From JABFSS01 sp964497975 (lineage in GTDB: Bacteria > Patescibacteriota > Gracilibacteria > Peribacterales > Peribacteraceae): a stretch of DNA of 64,000 bases. Numbering within the stretch: position 1 is the stretch's first letter; each line of letters begins with the position of its first letter. Below the pieces are notes generated by a model. That model searched no databases, was not told where the DNA came from, and was given only the letters and a program-made list of their open reading frames with translations. Made by a program: the position numbers and the translations under genes. Below are positions 25,627 through 34,373 of the stretch, piece after piece. The stretch covers positions 1-64,000 of the forward strand of contig CAZCFO010000006.1 of the NCBI GenBank assembly GCA_964497975.1, given 5' to 3'.

Positions 25627-27305
25627 TATCTCAACATCTCCATCGCCTTCTTCATCTGGAGGTCTTCCTTGGCACCCGCCTCCATCTCGACGACGGTGTC
25701 CGGGCTCACGCCCAGCTTGTCGATCTTGCGGCCGAGCGGCGTACGCCATTCGGCGATCGTGAACTTGAGGCTGGAGCCGTCGGTGAACTGCACAACCTGC
25801 TGGACCGTCCCCTTGCCGTACGTGGTGACGCCGACGAGCCGCGCCCGCTTGCTGTCCTGCAGCGCCCCCGCGACGATCTCGGACGCGCTCGCGGAGCCCT
25901 TGTTGACGAGAACGATGAGCGGGACGGAAGCCTTCACGACCGGTTCATCCTCCGTGGTGTCGGTGTGCGTGAGGTCGCGCTCCATGATGGAGACATATGG
26001 ACTGCCCTTGGGGAGGAACGAGCCGGCCACGACGCCCGCCGCGTGCAGCAGGCCGCCGGGATTGTTGCGGAGATCCAGGATGATCCCGCGGGGATTCGTC
26101 TCCTGCACCGCCGCGAGGGTTTCCCGGAATTTCTTGTCCGTCGTGTCCCAGAACTGGAGGATTTTCACGATCGCGATGTCCTGCTCCCGGCTCACCTCGA
26201 CCTCGGGGATGAACACCTGCGCGCGCGTGATGGTGACGTCGAATTCGGTGCCGCCGCGCCGGATGCGGAAGACGCCCGTGGAGTTCTTGGGGCCGCGGAC
26301 CTTGCTGACCGCCTCGTCGAGCGTCATGCCCTGCAGGCTGACGCCGTCGACGGAGAGAATCTGATCTTTGGGCTGGAGGCCGGCTTTTTCGGCGGGCGAT
26401 CCCCGCAGCGGCGAGACGATCGTCAGGATCGCGCCGGTCATCTCGACCGTGGCGCCGATGCCTTCCACTTCGCCCTTCATCTGCATCTGGAAATCCTGAT
26501 TCCTGGCCTTGGGCATGTACGTCGTGTACGGATCGCCGAGCGAATTCACGAGGCCCTCGATCGCCTTGTCGGCCGCCTTTTCGGACTCGATGCGGTCCTG
26601 ATAGAGGTAGCCGCGCCGCAGCGTGTTCCAGACGTCGCGGAGGAGGTCGTTTTTCGGAAGCGATTCATCCGTCACCCTCTGGAGCTGCACGCGGATGATG
26701 GGCGACGACATCGTCTCGGTGCCCTGCGCAGGGGCGGCGAGCTGGAACGCGCGGGAGAGCAGGAGCTGGCCTTCCTTTCCGCGCAGCGGGCGCTTGAGCC
26801 CGAACACCGTCGTGCCTGCGGGCTTCATCCATTGCTTCTCGAGCGCGAGCGACACCCGCGCGCGGTCGGGACCGGTCACGGCGTCCGTGAAGGCTTTCGC
26901 TGCGGCATCGGAGGTTCCCGACGCATGCACCTGGAGAAGGAGAGCGAGGAATTCAATCGCCTCCCCGCGCTGGACGGTCTTGGAAAAATTCAGCGACCGC
27001 TCGCCACCAAACGCGGCAAGAGCCTTGCGGGTATGCGCGGCGCGCACATACGGCAGAAGCGCATCCGGCACCTTGTCGAACGGGACGGAGCCCGCCTGCG
27101 GGAGCGGCATGCCGGCGCCCTTCACCGCGGCGCGGATCAAATCCGCACGCGTCACGGACTGCGCCTCCCGTGCATTGAGCAATTGGGAAGCGGTCGCGGC
27201 GCCCGCGGCGGACGGAAGCATGAGCGACAGGACAAGGCTCAGGCTGAACAAACGGACGGCGCTGGTGCGGGCGCGCCGAAATCCCGGTGTGTGCGGATGG
27301 ATCAT
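25626..27305 (-). CDS. Secreted carboxyl-terminal processing protease (S41) with SLH-like domain
   Basis: 559 aa. Signal peptide (LFSLSLVLSLMLPSAAGA), then an SLH-like region (about 45-125, with VTRADLIRAAVKGAG and VQRGEAIEFLALLLQ). The CtpA core follows: DPYTTYMP, a PDZ domain (EGIGATVEM...AGLQPKDQILSVDG) and the peptidase fold. The catalytic dyad is Ser473 (NKGSASASEIV) and Lys498 (TYGKGTVQQ). Such proteases cleave or mature exported wall proteins; SLH anchoring would hold it at the cell surface. ATG at 27305 (MIHPHTPGFRR) is chosen; 27314 is possible. Confidence 0.92.
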   Translation of the reverse strand: MIHPHTPGFRRARTSAVRLFSLSLVLSLMLPSAAGAATASQLLNAREAQSVTRADLIRAAVKGAGMPLPQAGSVPFDKVPDALLPYVRAAHTRKALAAFGGERSLNFSKTVQRGEAIEFLALLLQVHASGTSDAAAKAFTDAVTGPDRARVSLALEKQWMKPAGTTVFGLKRPLRGKEGQLLLSRAFQLAAPAQGTETMSSPIIRVQLQRVTDESLPKNDLLRDVWNTLRRGYLYQDRIESEKAADKAIEGLVNSLGDPYTTYMPKARNQDFQMQMKGEVEGIGATVEMTGAILTIVSPLRGSPAEKAGLQPKDQILSVDGVSLQGMTLDEAVSKVRGPKNSTGVFRIRRGGTEFDVTITRAQVFIPEVEVSREQDIAIVKILQFWDTTDKKFRETLAAVQETNPRGIILDLRNNPGGLLHAAGVVAGSFLPKGSPYVSIMERDLTHTDTTEDEPVVKASVPLIVLVNKGSASASEIVAGALQDSKRARLVGVTTYGKGTVQQVVQFTDGSSLKFTIAEWRTPLGRKIDKLGVSPDTVVEMEAGAKEDLQMKKAMEMLR

Positions 27306-27363
27306 GGGAGACACGGTAACAGGGGGTCGCGCGAGTGGCCAGATGAGGTTAAGGAAAAAGTCT

Positions 27364-27432
27364 GACGAATAATGAATGACGAATTACGAATATTTGTCTA
27401 GAACGCATTCGTAATTCGTCATTCGTGATTCG
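27364..27432. repeat. Palindromic word repeat, family A (member A4)
   Basis: Left arm 27364-27392 repeats ACGAATAATGAATGACGAAT; right arm 27406-27432 repeats ATTCGTAATTCGTCATTCG. The centre is GTCTAGAA, exactly as in A5 at 45779. It sits between the PrsW-like gene and ctpA. Confidence 0.8.
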
Positions 27433-27480
27433 GCCGATGGTTCGCTCGCCATGACATCTCCCCTCATATCTTATTTCGCA

Positions 27481-28836
27481 TCAATCCACCGACGCCATCA
27501 CCTCCTGTTCTATCAGGTTCCCCCGCTCCTTCATGTTCTCCTTCCGCTGAAACAGGAACGTGAGGAGCGTGAATCCGCCGACGACGTACATCAGGGTCGG
27601 CAGGAGGAGAAGCGCCACGAAGTTGAGCGGCGAGCCGGGGGAGGAGTGGAGCAGGTCTCCGACGGTGCGGGGATTGCCGGGGAGCGCGTCGGGGAGCGAG
27701 ACGAGGAAGTTGCTGAGCGCGTGGAGGAAGATCGCGAGGGTGTACCCCGTGAGGATCTTCATGCGGCGGAACAGATCGCGCTTGGGAATGCCCAGCACGT
27801 CGTGGCACCACTCGAGCACGCGGTAATGGACGCCGCGCGCCTGCTGCTCGCGCAGCACCGGTCCCGCGAAGAGGCCGACGCCCACGAAGTACCCCATGAT
27901 GCCGGTGGAGACGATGTGCACCATGCTGGTGAGGATCGAGCGGCCCGCGACGTTGCCGAGGAATCCGGCCCAGTCGCGCTGGCCCGGCGTCATCAGGTAC
28001 TCGCGGACGAAGCTGACGAAGTAGCCGGAGTGCGTGACGTTTTCGGCGAACGCGAAGCCGATGGCCACGAGCACGGCCATCTGCATGGTGTCGTCGATGC
28101 TGGCGGTGTACTGGCGGCCGCCCTTCCACAGGACCCAGAGCTTGCTCCCCTCTTCGATCACGCCGACGAGGACGAACGAGAGGAACATCGAGAGCAGAGA
28201 CGACTGCAGCGGCGCGATGCCGGGCCAGGCACCCATCACGAACGAATGCGCGCTGGAGCTGAAGCTCTCGGGCTTCACGCTGAAGAGGAAGAAATGCAGC
28301 TCCGCGCGGCTGCGGACGAGCGCGTCGTAGAACAGGATCGGAATCGTCGAGAGCATTCCCGCGAAGACCATGCTGAGCACGACGCCGGGACGCTCCTGGT
28401 GGTACGGCAGGAAGAGGAAGCACCACACGATGGCGGGGATCGCGGCGGTGCCGATGGCGATCAGATGCGCCGTGCGCTGGGGCCCCATCTCGTTCGCCAG
28501 CATGTGGAAGAACACCCAGAAGACGAACGTGCCGAGCACCGTCGCTTTCGTCTTCGCCTCCCACGTGCCGAAGAGCAGCCGCCACACGATGACGATGAGA
28601 AACACCCCGAGCGCGATGGCCTCGCCCTGCCGGGGAACGGCCGGGCTCATCACCACCTGCGCGGCCTTGATCAACCCGAACGAGAGGATCGTCCCGATGA
28701 CCACGCCCACCGCATACCGGGTCTTCTCGTGGCGCAGGCGCGCCGTCAGATCGAGGGCCATGAGCAGCGCGATTCCCGCCAGCACGACCATCGTGCGCGG
28801 CAGCGAGAAATCGAAGGGAAGGAGGCTCGGAGACAT
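27481..28836 (-). CDS. PrsW-family intramembrane protease-like protein
   Basis: 451 aa, about ten membrane helices. The PrsW signatures are in place: VIEEGSKLW, AFAENVTHSGYF, and the His-containing helices MVHIVSTGIMGYFVG and FLHALSNFL. PrsW proteins are membrane glutamic or metalloproteases that cut anti-sigma factors; a signalling role is therefore possible, but the substrate is unknown. An extended -10 box ends 7 nt before the ATG, which implies a leaderless mRNA. Confidence 0.8.
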   Translation of the reverse strand: MSPSLLPFDFSLPRTMVVLAGIALLMALDLTARLRHEKTRYAVGVVIGTILSFGLIKAAQVVMSPAVPRQGEAIALGVFLIVIVWRLLFGTWEAKTKATVLGTFVFWVFFHMLANEMGPQRTAHLIAIGTAAIPAIVWCFLFLPYHQERPGVVLSMVFAGMLSTIPILFYDALVRSRAELHFFLFSVKPESFSSSAHSFVMGAWPGIAPLQSSLLSMFLSFVLVGVIEEGSKLWVLWKGGRQYTASIDDTMQMAVLVAIGFAFAENVTHSGYFVSFVREYLMTPGQRDWAGFLGNVAGRSILTSMVHIVSTGIMGYFVGVGLFAGPVLREQQARGVHYRVLEWCHDVLGIPKRDLFRRMKILTGYTLAIFLHALSNFLVSLPDALPGNPRTVGDLLHSSPGSPLNFVALLLLPTLMYVVGGFTLLTFLFQRKENMKERGNLIEQEVMASVD

Positions 28837-28842
28837 CTGGAT

Positions 28843-28851
28843 AGTATAGCA
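28843..28851 (-). promoter_or_regulatory. Extended -10 promoter of the PrsW-like gene
   Basis: Reverse strand TGCTATACT. The last base of the -10 is 7 nt from the ATG at 28836, so transcription should begin at the start codon. Confidence 0.7.
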
Positions 28852-28899
28852 GATTTTCGGCTTCCCGTTGAGGCATTTTCTCGGGTCTGGGGCTCATTC

Positions 28900-28928
28900 T
28901 TTACAAGCCAAACCTTGCTGCCTAGACT
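28900..28928 (+). promoter_or_regulatory. Promoter TTTACA-N17-TAGACT
   Basis: A -35 TTTACA (28900-28905), a 17-bp spacer and a -10 TAGACT (28923-28928) end 8 nt before the ATG at 28936, supporting that small gene and leaderless expression. Confidence 0.6.
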
Positions 28929-28935
28929 CGCGCGG

Positions 28936-29142
28936 ATGAAAGGATGTGACAACAGTGACAGTGACGGTCTCGAGGCCCGAAGGGTTCTCAAAAGGACGAA
29001 ACTGCCCGGCTTGGGAGTGGATGCACTCGAAGGAGATGATGCCGATGATATCGTCGACTTTTATAAAAATCTGAAGTTGCTGCAAAGCATGGTGAATCAT
29101 ACTGCCTTGGCTTTTCGCCAGGTGCGCAGAGGCGAGGTGTAA
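28936..29142 (+). CDS. Small unrecognised protein, 68 aa
   Basis: No family is recognised. The product is hydrophilic, with an acidic centre (VDALEGDDADDIVDF) and a basic N-terminus (RRVLKRTKLPG). A good promoter lies directly before the ATG. It precedes the 135-aa gene at 29169 by 26 bp, so the two are probably co-transcribed with glyS. The competing reverse-strand frame lacks a promoter. Confidence 0.5.
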   Translation: MKGCDNSDSDGLEARRVLKRTKLPGLGVDALEGDDADDIVDFYKNLKLLQSMVNHTALAFRQVRRGEV

Positions 29143-29168
29143 ATAGACAGTCATCCTCGACACATTCT

Positions 29169-29576
29169 ATGAATTCCCCCGAACCCTTCCGCAATCCGGA
29201 AAGCTCGGCAGACGAGGAACGATTTCCTCCGACGAAAAAAGTGCGTGATGTCCAAAAAATCGCGTTCATCGAGAGCGCTGACGATATTCTTCGTGAGGAA
29301 TATGAAGAGGATGAGGAGCGGAAAAATGACGTCGATCCTGCTCAAGCTCTTGCGCAGCTGAAGGAGGATTTGCGGGATGATCCGGACGGCCAGGCGATGC
29401 TGGGGATCCTGGAAGCTGCCGACCAGGAAGATCTCGCAATGACACAGGCGGGTATGTCACGGGAGCAAATCAACGAGTTCAGAGTCAGGCGGTGCGAAAT
29501 TGCAAAGAAACTGTCCGCCTTTGCCCGGTACGTCCAGACCCTGAGCGCTCCCGGCCACGGGGGCCTGGACGTTTGA
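29169..29576 (+). CDS. Small acidic protein, weakly sigma region 4-like
   Basis: 135 aa, very acidic N-terminal half (REEYEEDEERKNDVD). The C-terminal half reads LRDDPDGQAMLGILEA, then MSREQINEFRVRRCEIAKKL. This resembles the pattern 'DDPEALALLELL...GMSREQVNELRRRLRKKL' seen at the end of ECF-sigma-like proteins, with a possible helix-turn-helix. That similarity is remote and judged by eye. It lies between the 68-aa protein and glyS in the same direction. Confidence 0.5.
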   Translation: MNSPEPFRNPESSADEERFPPTKKVRDVQKIAFIESADDILREEYEEDEERKNDVDPAQALAQLKEDLRDDPDGQAMLGILEAADQEDLAMTQAGMSREQINEFRVRRCEIAKKLSAFARYVQTLSAPGHGGLDV

Positions 29577-29598
29577 GGATTCCCGACCCCGGATTTCC

Positions 29599-29607
29599 TG
29601 CTAGAGT
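29599..29607 (+). promoter_or_regulatory. Extended -10 promoter of glyS
   Basis: TGCTAGAGT ends 7 nt before the ATG at 29614, predicting a leaderless glyS mRNA. Confidence 0.5.
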
Positions 29608-29613
29608 TGGCTT

Positions 29614-31017
29614 ATGCCAGCCCCCTCTCTCGACGTTCTCGTCTCCCTCTGCAAGCGCCGCGGATTCATTTTTCCCGGATCCGAAATTTACGGCGGGCTC
29701 AGCAACAGCTGGGACTACGGGCCGCTCGGCACCGAGATGAAGAACGCCATCCGCGACTGGTGGTGGGAGCGCTTCGTCCAGAAGCGCCAGGACATGGTGG
29801 GTCTCGACGCCGCGATCATGATGAACCCCAGGGTGTGGGAGGCGAGCGGGCACGTGGCGAACTTCAACGACGCGATGGTCGACTGCAAAAACTGCAAGGC
29901 CCGCCACCGCGCCGATCATCTGATTGAGAACGCCTACCCCGACGTGAAGGTGGAGGGCAAATCCCCCGCCGAACTCACCGCGATCATCAAGGAGAAGAAG
30001 ATCGCCTGCCCCACCTGCGGCAAGGCCGACCAGCTCACGGACGCGCGCAAGTTCAACCTGCTCTTCGGCACGCACCTGGGCGCGGTGGAAAGCGACCGCA
30101 GCCAGACGGTCTACCTGCGCGGCGAGATCGCGCAGGCCATGTTCGTGAACTTCAAGAACGTGCTCGGAACCACCCGCAAGCGGCTTCCGTTCGGCATCGC
30201 GTCCATCGGAAAGGCCTTCAGAAACGAGATCACTCCCGGCAACTTCACGTTCCGCACGCTGGAATTCGACCTCATGGAATTCGAGTACTTCATCCGCGAA
30301 GAGGAATGGGAATCAACCTTCAACTACTGGATGGAGGAGCAGAAGAAGTGGGTGGCCGAGATGGGCTTTGCATCCGAGCGCATCCGCGTGCGCGAGCACT
30401 CGAAGGACGAGCTCTCGCACTACTCGCGCCGCACGGCCGACATCGAGTACCAGACGCCGTTCGGCTGGAAGGAGATGTTTGGCTGCGCCTACCGCACCGA
30501 CTTCGATCTCAAGAACCACATGGAGAAGTCCGGCGAGGACCTGCAGTACACCGATCCCGACGACGCCACCAGGAAGTTCATCCCGCACGTGATCGAACCG
30601 ACCTTCGGCCTCTCGCGCCTGATGCTGATGACGATGCTGGAGGCGTATGAGGAACAGAAGCTCGAGAACGACACGCGCACCGTGCTCCATCTGCACCCCC
30701 GCGTCGCGCCCGTGCAGGTCGCCATTCTTCCGCTCAGCAAGAAGGAAAACCTCGTCGAGAAGGCCCAAGAGTTGTACAAAAAAATTACTCACGAAACGAA
30801 TCTCCGCGTCGACTTCGACGTCACGGGTTCCATCGGCAAGCGCTACCGCCGGCAGGACGAAATCGGCACGCCCAAGTGCATCACCGTCGACTTCGGCACC
30901 ATCGGCGAGGATGCCGCGCAGGGCGAGAAGGACACCGTCACCATCCGGGACCGCGACAGCCTCAAGCAGGAACGCCTCTCTGTGGAGAAACTCCTGGCAG
31001 AACTGAGCAGGCGCTGA
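29614..31017 (+). CDS. glyS: Glycyl-tRNA synthetase, dimeric (alpha2) type
   Basis: 467 aa, class II homodimeric GlyRS as in Gram-positives, CPR and archaea rather than the alpha2beta2 form. Landmarks: FIFPGSEIYGGLSNSWDYGPLG (seen in parts near residues 14-36), a zinc-knuckle-like CKNCKARHRAD and CPTCGKAD, motif 2 SIGKAFRNEITPGNFTFRTLEF, and motif 3 EPTFGLSRLMLM. The C-terminal HGTP anticodon domain ends the protein. The start is MPAPSLDVLVSLCKRRGF. Confidence 0.96.
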   Translation: MPAPSLDVLVSLCKRRGFIFPGSEIYGGLSNSWDYGPLGTEMKNAIRDWWWERFVQKRQDMVGLDAAIMMNPRVWEASGHVANFNDAMVDCKNCKARHRADHLIENAYPDVKVEGKSPAELTAIIKEKKIACPTCGKADQLTDARKFNLLFGTHLGAVESDRSQTVYLRGEIAQAMFVNFKNVLGTTRKRLPFGIASIGKAFRNEITPGNFTFRTLEFDLMEFEYFIREEEWESTFNYWMEEQKKWVAEMGFASERIRVREHSKDELSHYSRRTADIEYQTPFGWKEMFGCAYRTDFDLKNHMEKSGEDLQYTDPDDATRKFIPHVIEPTFGLSRLMLMTMLEAYEEQKLENDTRTVLHLHPRVAPVQVAILPLSKKENLVEKAQELYKKITHETNLRVDFDVTGSIGKRYRRQDEIGTPKCITVDFGTIGEDAAQGEKDTVTIRDRDSLKQERLSVEKLLAELSRR

Positions 31018-31033
31018 GCTCCTTCCGCAGTCG

Positions 31034-31073
31034 CAACAATAATTGTTGACAATCTTCGCGGAGAATACACAAT
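31034..31073 (+). promoter_or_regulatory. TTGACA promoter overlapping a palindrome
   Basis: CAACAAT-A-ATTGTTG (31034-31048) is a perfect 7-bp palindrome that overlaps TTGACA (31046-31051). CACAAT (31068-31073) is a plausible -10 at 16 bp, ending 7 nt before the ATG at 31080. The palindrome is placed like a repressor operator. Confidence 0.5.
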
Positions 31074-31079
31074 TTCACC

Positions 31080-32258
31080 ATGTCACGAAGCCCGGACAAG
31101 CTGCGGGGGAAAAACAAGACGACGCCCCGCGTGCCCGAACATGCTGCCGGCAGAAACACACCGGAGGCCGTCGCGCCGGCAACGAAAAAAGCGAGGTTCA
31201 TCTTCTTCCTGATGCTCGCGGGCCTGACGTTCACCGGTATCGCGGCCCTCGTGGCGCGCAACGGCACGGACAACGGGAAAGGAAAGGGCGCACAGAAGGA
31301 CGCGGACGACGGTATTTCCGCGATCTACCGGAAGATCGAAGGCGCCGTGGAGCCCAAAGGACCGCTCACGCACGCGCAGATGGAGGAAGTGTTCATGGAA
31401 CTCGAGCGGATGGGTCTCGGAAAGGTCTACTGGAAGGAGCCCCTGGGAAAACGTGACGAGACCTTGCCCCCGTCCATGACCGTCGCACTTCTGCACGGCG
31501 ACAGTTCCACCTGGCACCCGGATGTGATGCGTCGAAGCGTGCTTGCGGGCAAACATCTGCGGAGTGCGGGCTTCCCTGTCCTGGGCATGGAAGGAGAAGA
31601 AAAGGGAAAAACGCTGCCTCACCAGCAATTGGAGGTGAATGACAAACCGATGCCGTGGAATATTCTCGATAAAAAACTCGGCCTCAATCCCCCCGTCGCA
31701 CGGCAGCTGGCGGGACAACGGCTGGACATCGCGGATATTTTGAACCACGCATCCCCCCCGGGGACCTGGGTGGGCATTGAGCCTCCGGCCATCCTGAACA
31801 AGTCCCGCGACCGCCTGCCGGAAAAGCAGAAGCTGGACTCGTACGTGCAACGGTTCATGAACCGCACGCGGACGGCGAAAAAGGGTGACAGCTTCAATAT
31901 CGAATTCGTCAGGAACCGCAACGGCGGGACGGCGATTCTGATCGGCGGCGAAGAGTTCGATCCCGCGGAGCTGAAACGCTGGAACGACTGGCATCGCGAC
32001 GATTACGACGGACCGGAGGCGCGACAGCGAAACGCGTCCTTCGCCACCGAGACGCAGCCGATATTCGTGGGCACCGGGCATCTGCACGCCGTGCAAAAAG
32101 AGGCCGCGGAAAAAGGCCGCAAGGCGGGGTTCTTCCTTCCGCACGGCGCGGCGATCCCCGCCGACGGCATCAATGGCGACATTCGGGTTGCGACCATCGA
32201 TGCAGTGCTCACGGCATACGAAAAACAGGAAAAGGGCCAGCAGCAGCAGAGGAAATAA
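31080..32258 (+). CDS. Unrecognised single-pass membrane protein, 392 aa
   Basis: A basic cytoplasmic N-terminus (about 1-38) precedes one membrane helix (ARFIFFLMLAGLTFTGIAALVA). The remainder is extracellular or periplasmic and globular. Conserved-looking stretches are MTVALLHGDSSTWHPD (about 134-149) and IFVGTGHLHAVQKEA (about 345-359). The latter resembles the GTGHL/GAGHL segments of TraB/TIKI/ChaN-like proteins, but that is only a visual match. The C-terminus is Gln/Lys-rich. Expressed alone from its own promoter. Confidence 0.6.
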   Translation: MSRSPDKLRGKNKTTPRVPEHAAGRNTPEAVAPATKKARFIFFLMLAGLTFTGIAALVARNGTDNGKGKGAQKDADDGISAIYRKIEGAVEPKGPLTHAQMEEVFMELERMGLGKVYWKEPLGKRDETLPPSMTVALLHGDSSTWHPDVMRRSVLAGKHLRSAGFPVLGMEGEEKGKTLPHQQLEVNDKPMPWNILDKKLGLNPPVARQLAGQRLDIADILNHASPPGTWVGIEPPAILNKSRDRLPEKQKLDSYVQRFMNRTRTAKKGDSFNIEFVRNRNGGTAILIGGEEFDPAELKRWNDWHRDDYDGPEARQRNASFATETQPIFVGTGHLHAVQKEAAEKGRKAGFFLPHGAAIPADGINGDIRVATIDAVLTAYEKQEKGQQQQRK

Positions 32259-32266
32259 CGAGCAGT

Positions 32267-32295
32267 AAAAAAGGGGCCGGCATCCTGCCGACCCC
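32267..32295 (-). terminator. Terminator of the gene at 32301-33248
   Basis: The reverse strand reads GGGGTCGG-CAGGATG-CCGGCCCC followed by TTTTTT; one mismatch in the stem. Confidence 0.75.
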
Positions 32296-32300
32296 TCTGC

Positions 32301-33248
32301 TCATTTCTTGCCCTCCTTCTTTTCGTTGAGCCAGCGCACCAGCGCCGGCTCAGCCAGTTTCAGCCCTTCGGCGAACGTGATGATACGGTCGCCGTCAGGC
32401 GTGTCGGCGGGGAGGAACCCTGCCCGTTTCAGCGCCGCGACATCCGCGGCGGGGAACGGCCGGTAGCACTTCTCGGCCTTCATGGCCTCAAAGGCTGCCA
32501 GAAGCGCAGCCTGCAACTCGTCCTTAAGCTGCTTTCGCGGAAGCTTGGTGAGAGCTTCCGGAAGACTGCCGCTGGAATCGAGACTGATCAGGCAGCTCAC
32601 GTGATGCCGCCTGTAATCTCCCAACGGAAGTGGCTGCGGATTGGCATCAAACTTACTGACGACTTCGTCAGCAAGTTCGCCGAACACTTTCTTCGGTCCC
32701 CAGGCCTTGGAGACCAGAAAGAAGAGGGAGTTCGGAAAGGCTTCCGTGCCTTTGAACTGTCCAGGCCCAGCATCCTGATACCAGTAGGGACGCGGGAAGA
32801 CCAATGCACAATGAACGCCACGAAGGGTGAAAAACTTTGCGTTGTACGATTCCATCGAGCGACGCACGAGTACAACGAGTTTTTGCCCTTCCTTAAGTTC
32901 GATTCGTCGTGGGTCCACGGTGGCTTCAGATTCCCAGAGCCTCTTGCCCTCGAAATTCTCCGTACGGTAGATCACCGGCTGCGGAAACCCGAGCCGATAA
33001 TGCACCGTCTGGACAATATGGACGCCTGCCTTGAGCTGAAGGAGAAGACTGGGCTTCCCCTTTTCGCTGTTGCCACTGAACTGGATGTTCACGGCATCCT
33101 TGCCCTGGTTGACCCGGACGAGTACGGGAAACAACTGCCCGTCCTCGAGTGCGACGACGTCGCACATTTTTTCTTGAGCGGCCAACGGGGAAGGCCCCGC
33201 CGCCACGAAAGCCAGGGCGCACAGCAGCGCCAAGTCGACCCGAAGCAT
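32301..33248 (-). CDS. Unrecognised secreted protein, 315 aa
   Basis: A signal peptide (MLRVDLALLCALAFVAAGPSPLAAQ) is followed by a beta-rich domain (about 30-150, with LFPVLVRVNQGKDAVNIQF) and a mixed C-terminal half ending in Lys/Glu. No family is recognised. The ATG at 33248 is preceded by GGAGAG at 7-nt spacing, the only clear purine-rich ribosome site noticed in this window. Base composition is a little less GC-rich than its neighbours. Own terminator; monocistronic. Confidence 0.65.
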   Translation of the reverse strand: MLRVDLALLCALAFVAAGPSPLAAQEKMCDVVALEDGQLFPVLVRVNQGKDAVNIQFSGNSEKGKPSLLLQLKAGVHIVQTVHYRLGFPQPVIYRTENFEGKRLWESEATVDPRRIELKEGQKLVVLVRRSMESYNAKFFTLRGVHCALVFPRPYWYQDAGPGQFKGTEAFPNSLFFLVSKAWGPKKVFGELADEVVSKFDANPQPLPLGDYRRHHVSCLISLDSSGSLPEALTKLPRKQLKDELQAALLAAFEAMKAEKCYRPFPAADVAALKRAGFLPADTPDGDRIITFAEGLKLAEPALVRWLNEKKEGKK

Positions 33249-33586
33249 GGAAACTCTCCAAAAAAAGGTGGGTGATGGAAATGAGCAGCAATGACTGCGG
33301 GCGATGGATTCATCGCTGCTCCACAATCTATATATTAATAACATATTTCTTTATTTTTGTCCATTTGCGTCTGTATTGTACTTCTGCGCAGTTCTCCTGT
33401 ATAAAACCCGCACTTCCGACTGATCGTTGCGGTCCTGGTCCCTCCGGGGACATCCTCCGCACAAGACGAGACGACGTCGGTCCCTGAACCGCCTGGAAAT
33501 GCTGCGGTCAGGATCTCCAAGGATTTTCATCACCGGACCGCCCTGCATTCTTTTTCTTCACTCTTATTTCTCTTCACCCGTACGTC
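33249..33586. promoter_or_regulatory. Divergent region and rpsB leader
   Basis: An AT-rich core (33315-33370) separates the secreted-protein gene from rpsB. On the plus strand TTGTAC (33376-33381), 18 bp, TATAAA (33400-33405) make a promoter with start near 33412. The rpsB leader is then about 175 nt, long for this genome. It contains GTCCC-TCCG-GGGAC (33438-33451). A long leader before rpsB fits feedback control by S2, known in other bacteria. Confidence 0.55.
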
Positions 33587-34336
33587 ATGATCCCCTCCGA
33601 GAAAGAACTCCTCGCCGCCGCCTGCCACTTCGGCCACCGCAAAGAAAAGTGGAACCCGAAAATGGCGCCCTACCTCTACGGCGTGCGCCGCGGCATCCAC
33701 GTCTTCGACCTGACGATGACCCGCAAGGGCCTCGAGAAGGTCTGCGACCACATGAAGAAAATGCACACGGAGGGCAAGACGATCCTCTTCGTCTCCACCA
33801 AGCAGCACTCGATCCCGATGCTCGAGAGCATGGCCCGCAAGCTCGGCCAGCCGATGGTCACCAAAAAGTGGATCCCGGGCCTGCTCACCAACTGGATGAC
33901 GATCAAGCGCCGCCTCAAGTACTACCTGGACCTCCAGGCGTCCTTCAAGACGGGCGAGGTGGAGAAGTACACCAAGAAGGAGCAGACCAGCCTCCGCAAG
34001 AAGCTGGCCAAGCTCGACATCGCTCTCGCCGGTGTCTCGAAAATGACCGGTCTTCCCGACGCCGTCTTCATCGTCGACGCCATCCGCGACCGCGTGGCCG
34101 TGCTCGAGGCCGCCAAGCTCAAGATCCCCCTCTTCGGCATCTGCGACTCCAACGCCGATCCGGATCTCTTCACCGCGTTCGTCCCGGGCAACGACGACGC
34201 CGTCAAATCCCTCTCGCTCATCCTCTCGACCGTCGAGAACGAGCTGCAGGAAGCCTCGCCCAAGAAAGCCGCTGATGCGGACGACGATGAGATCGTCGCG
34301 AACGTCCCCAGCACCAAGACCGGCGGCATGCGCTAA
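33587..34336 (+). CDS. rpsB: Small ribosomal subunit protein uS2
   Basis: 249 aa. The S2 signatures are visible: HFGHRKEKWNPKMAPYLYGVRRGIHVFDL (seen in parts, residues 14-42), ILFVSTKQHS, KKWIPGLLTNWMTI, and late FIVDAIRDRVAVLEAAKLKIPLFGICDSNADPD in pieces. The C-terminal tail is acidic. It is followed by tsf 37 bp downstream, the conserved pair found in most bacteria. Confidence 0.97.
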   Translation: MIPSEKELLAAACHFGHRKEKWNPKMAPYLYGVRRGIHVFDLTMTRKGLEKVCDHMKKMHTEGKTILFVSTKQHSIPMLESMARKLGQPMVTKKWIPGLLTNWMTIKRRLKYYLDLQASFKTGEVEKYTKKEQTSLRKKLAKLDIALAGVSKMTGLPDAVFIVDAIRDRVAVLEAAKLKIPLFGICDSNADPDLFTAFVPGNDDAVKSLSLILSTVENELQEASPKKAADADDDEIVANVPSTKTGGMR

Positions 34337-34373
34337 GCCGTCCGCAGTTCTTATTTCCCTTCTCCCTCCGATT

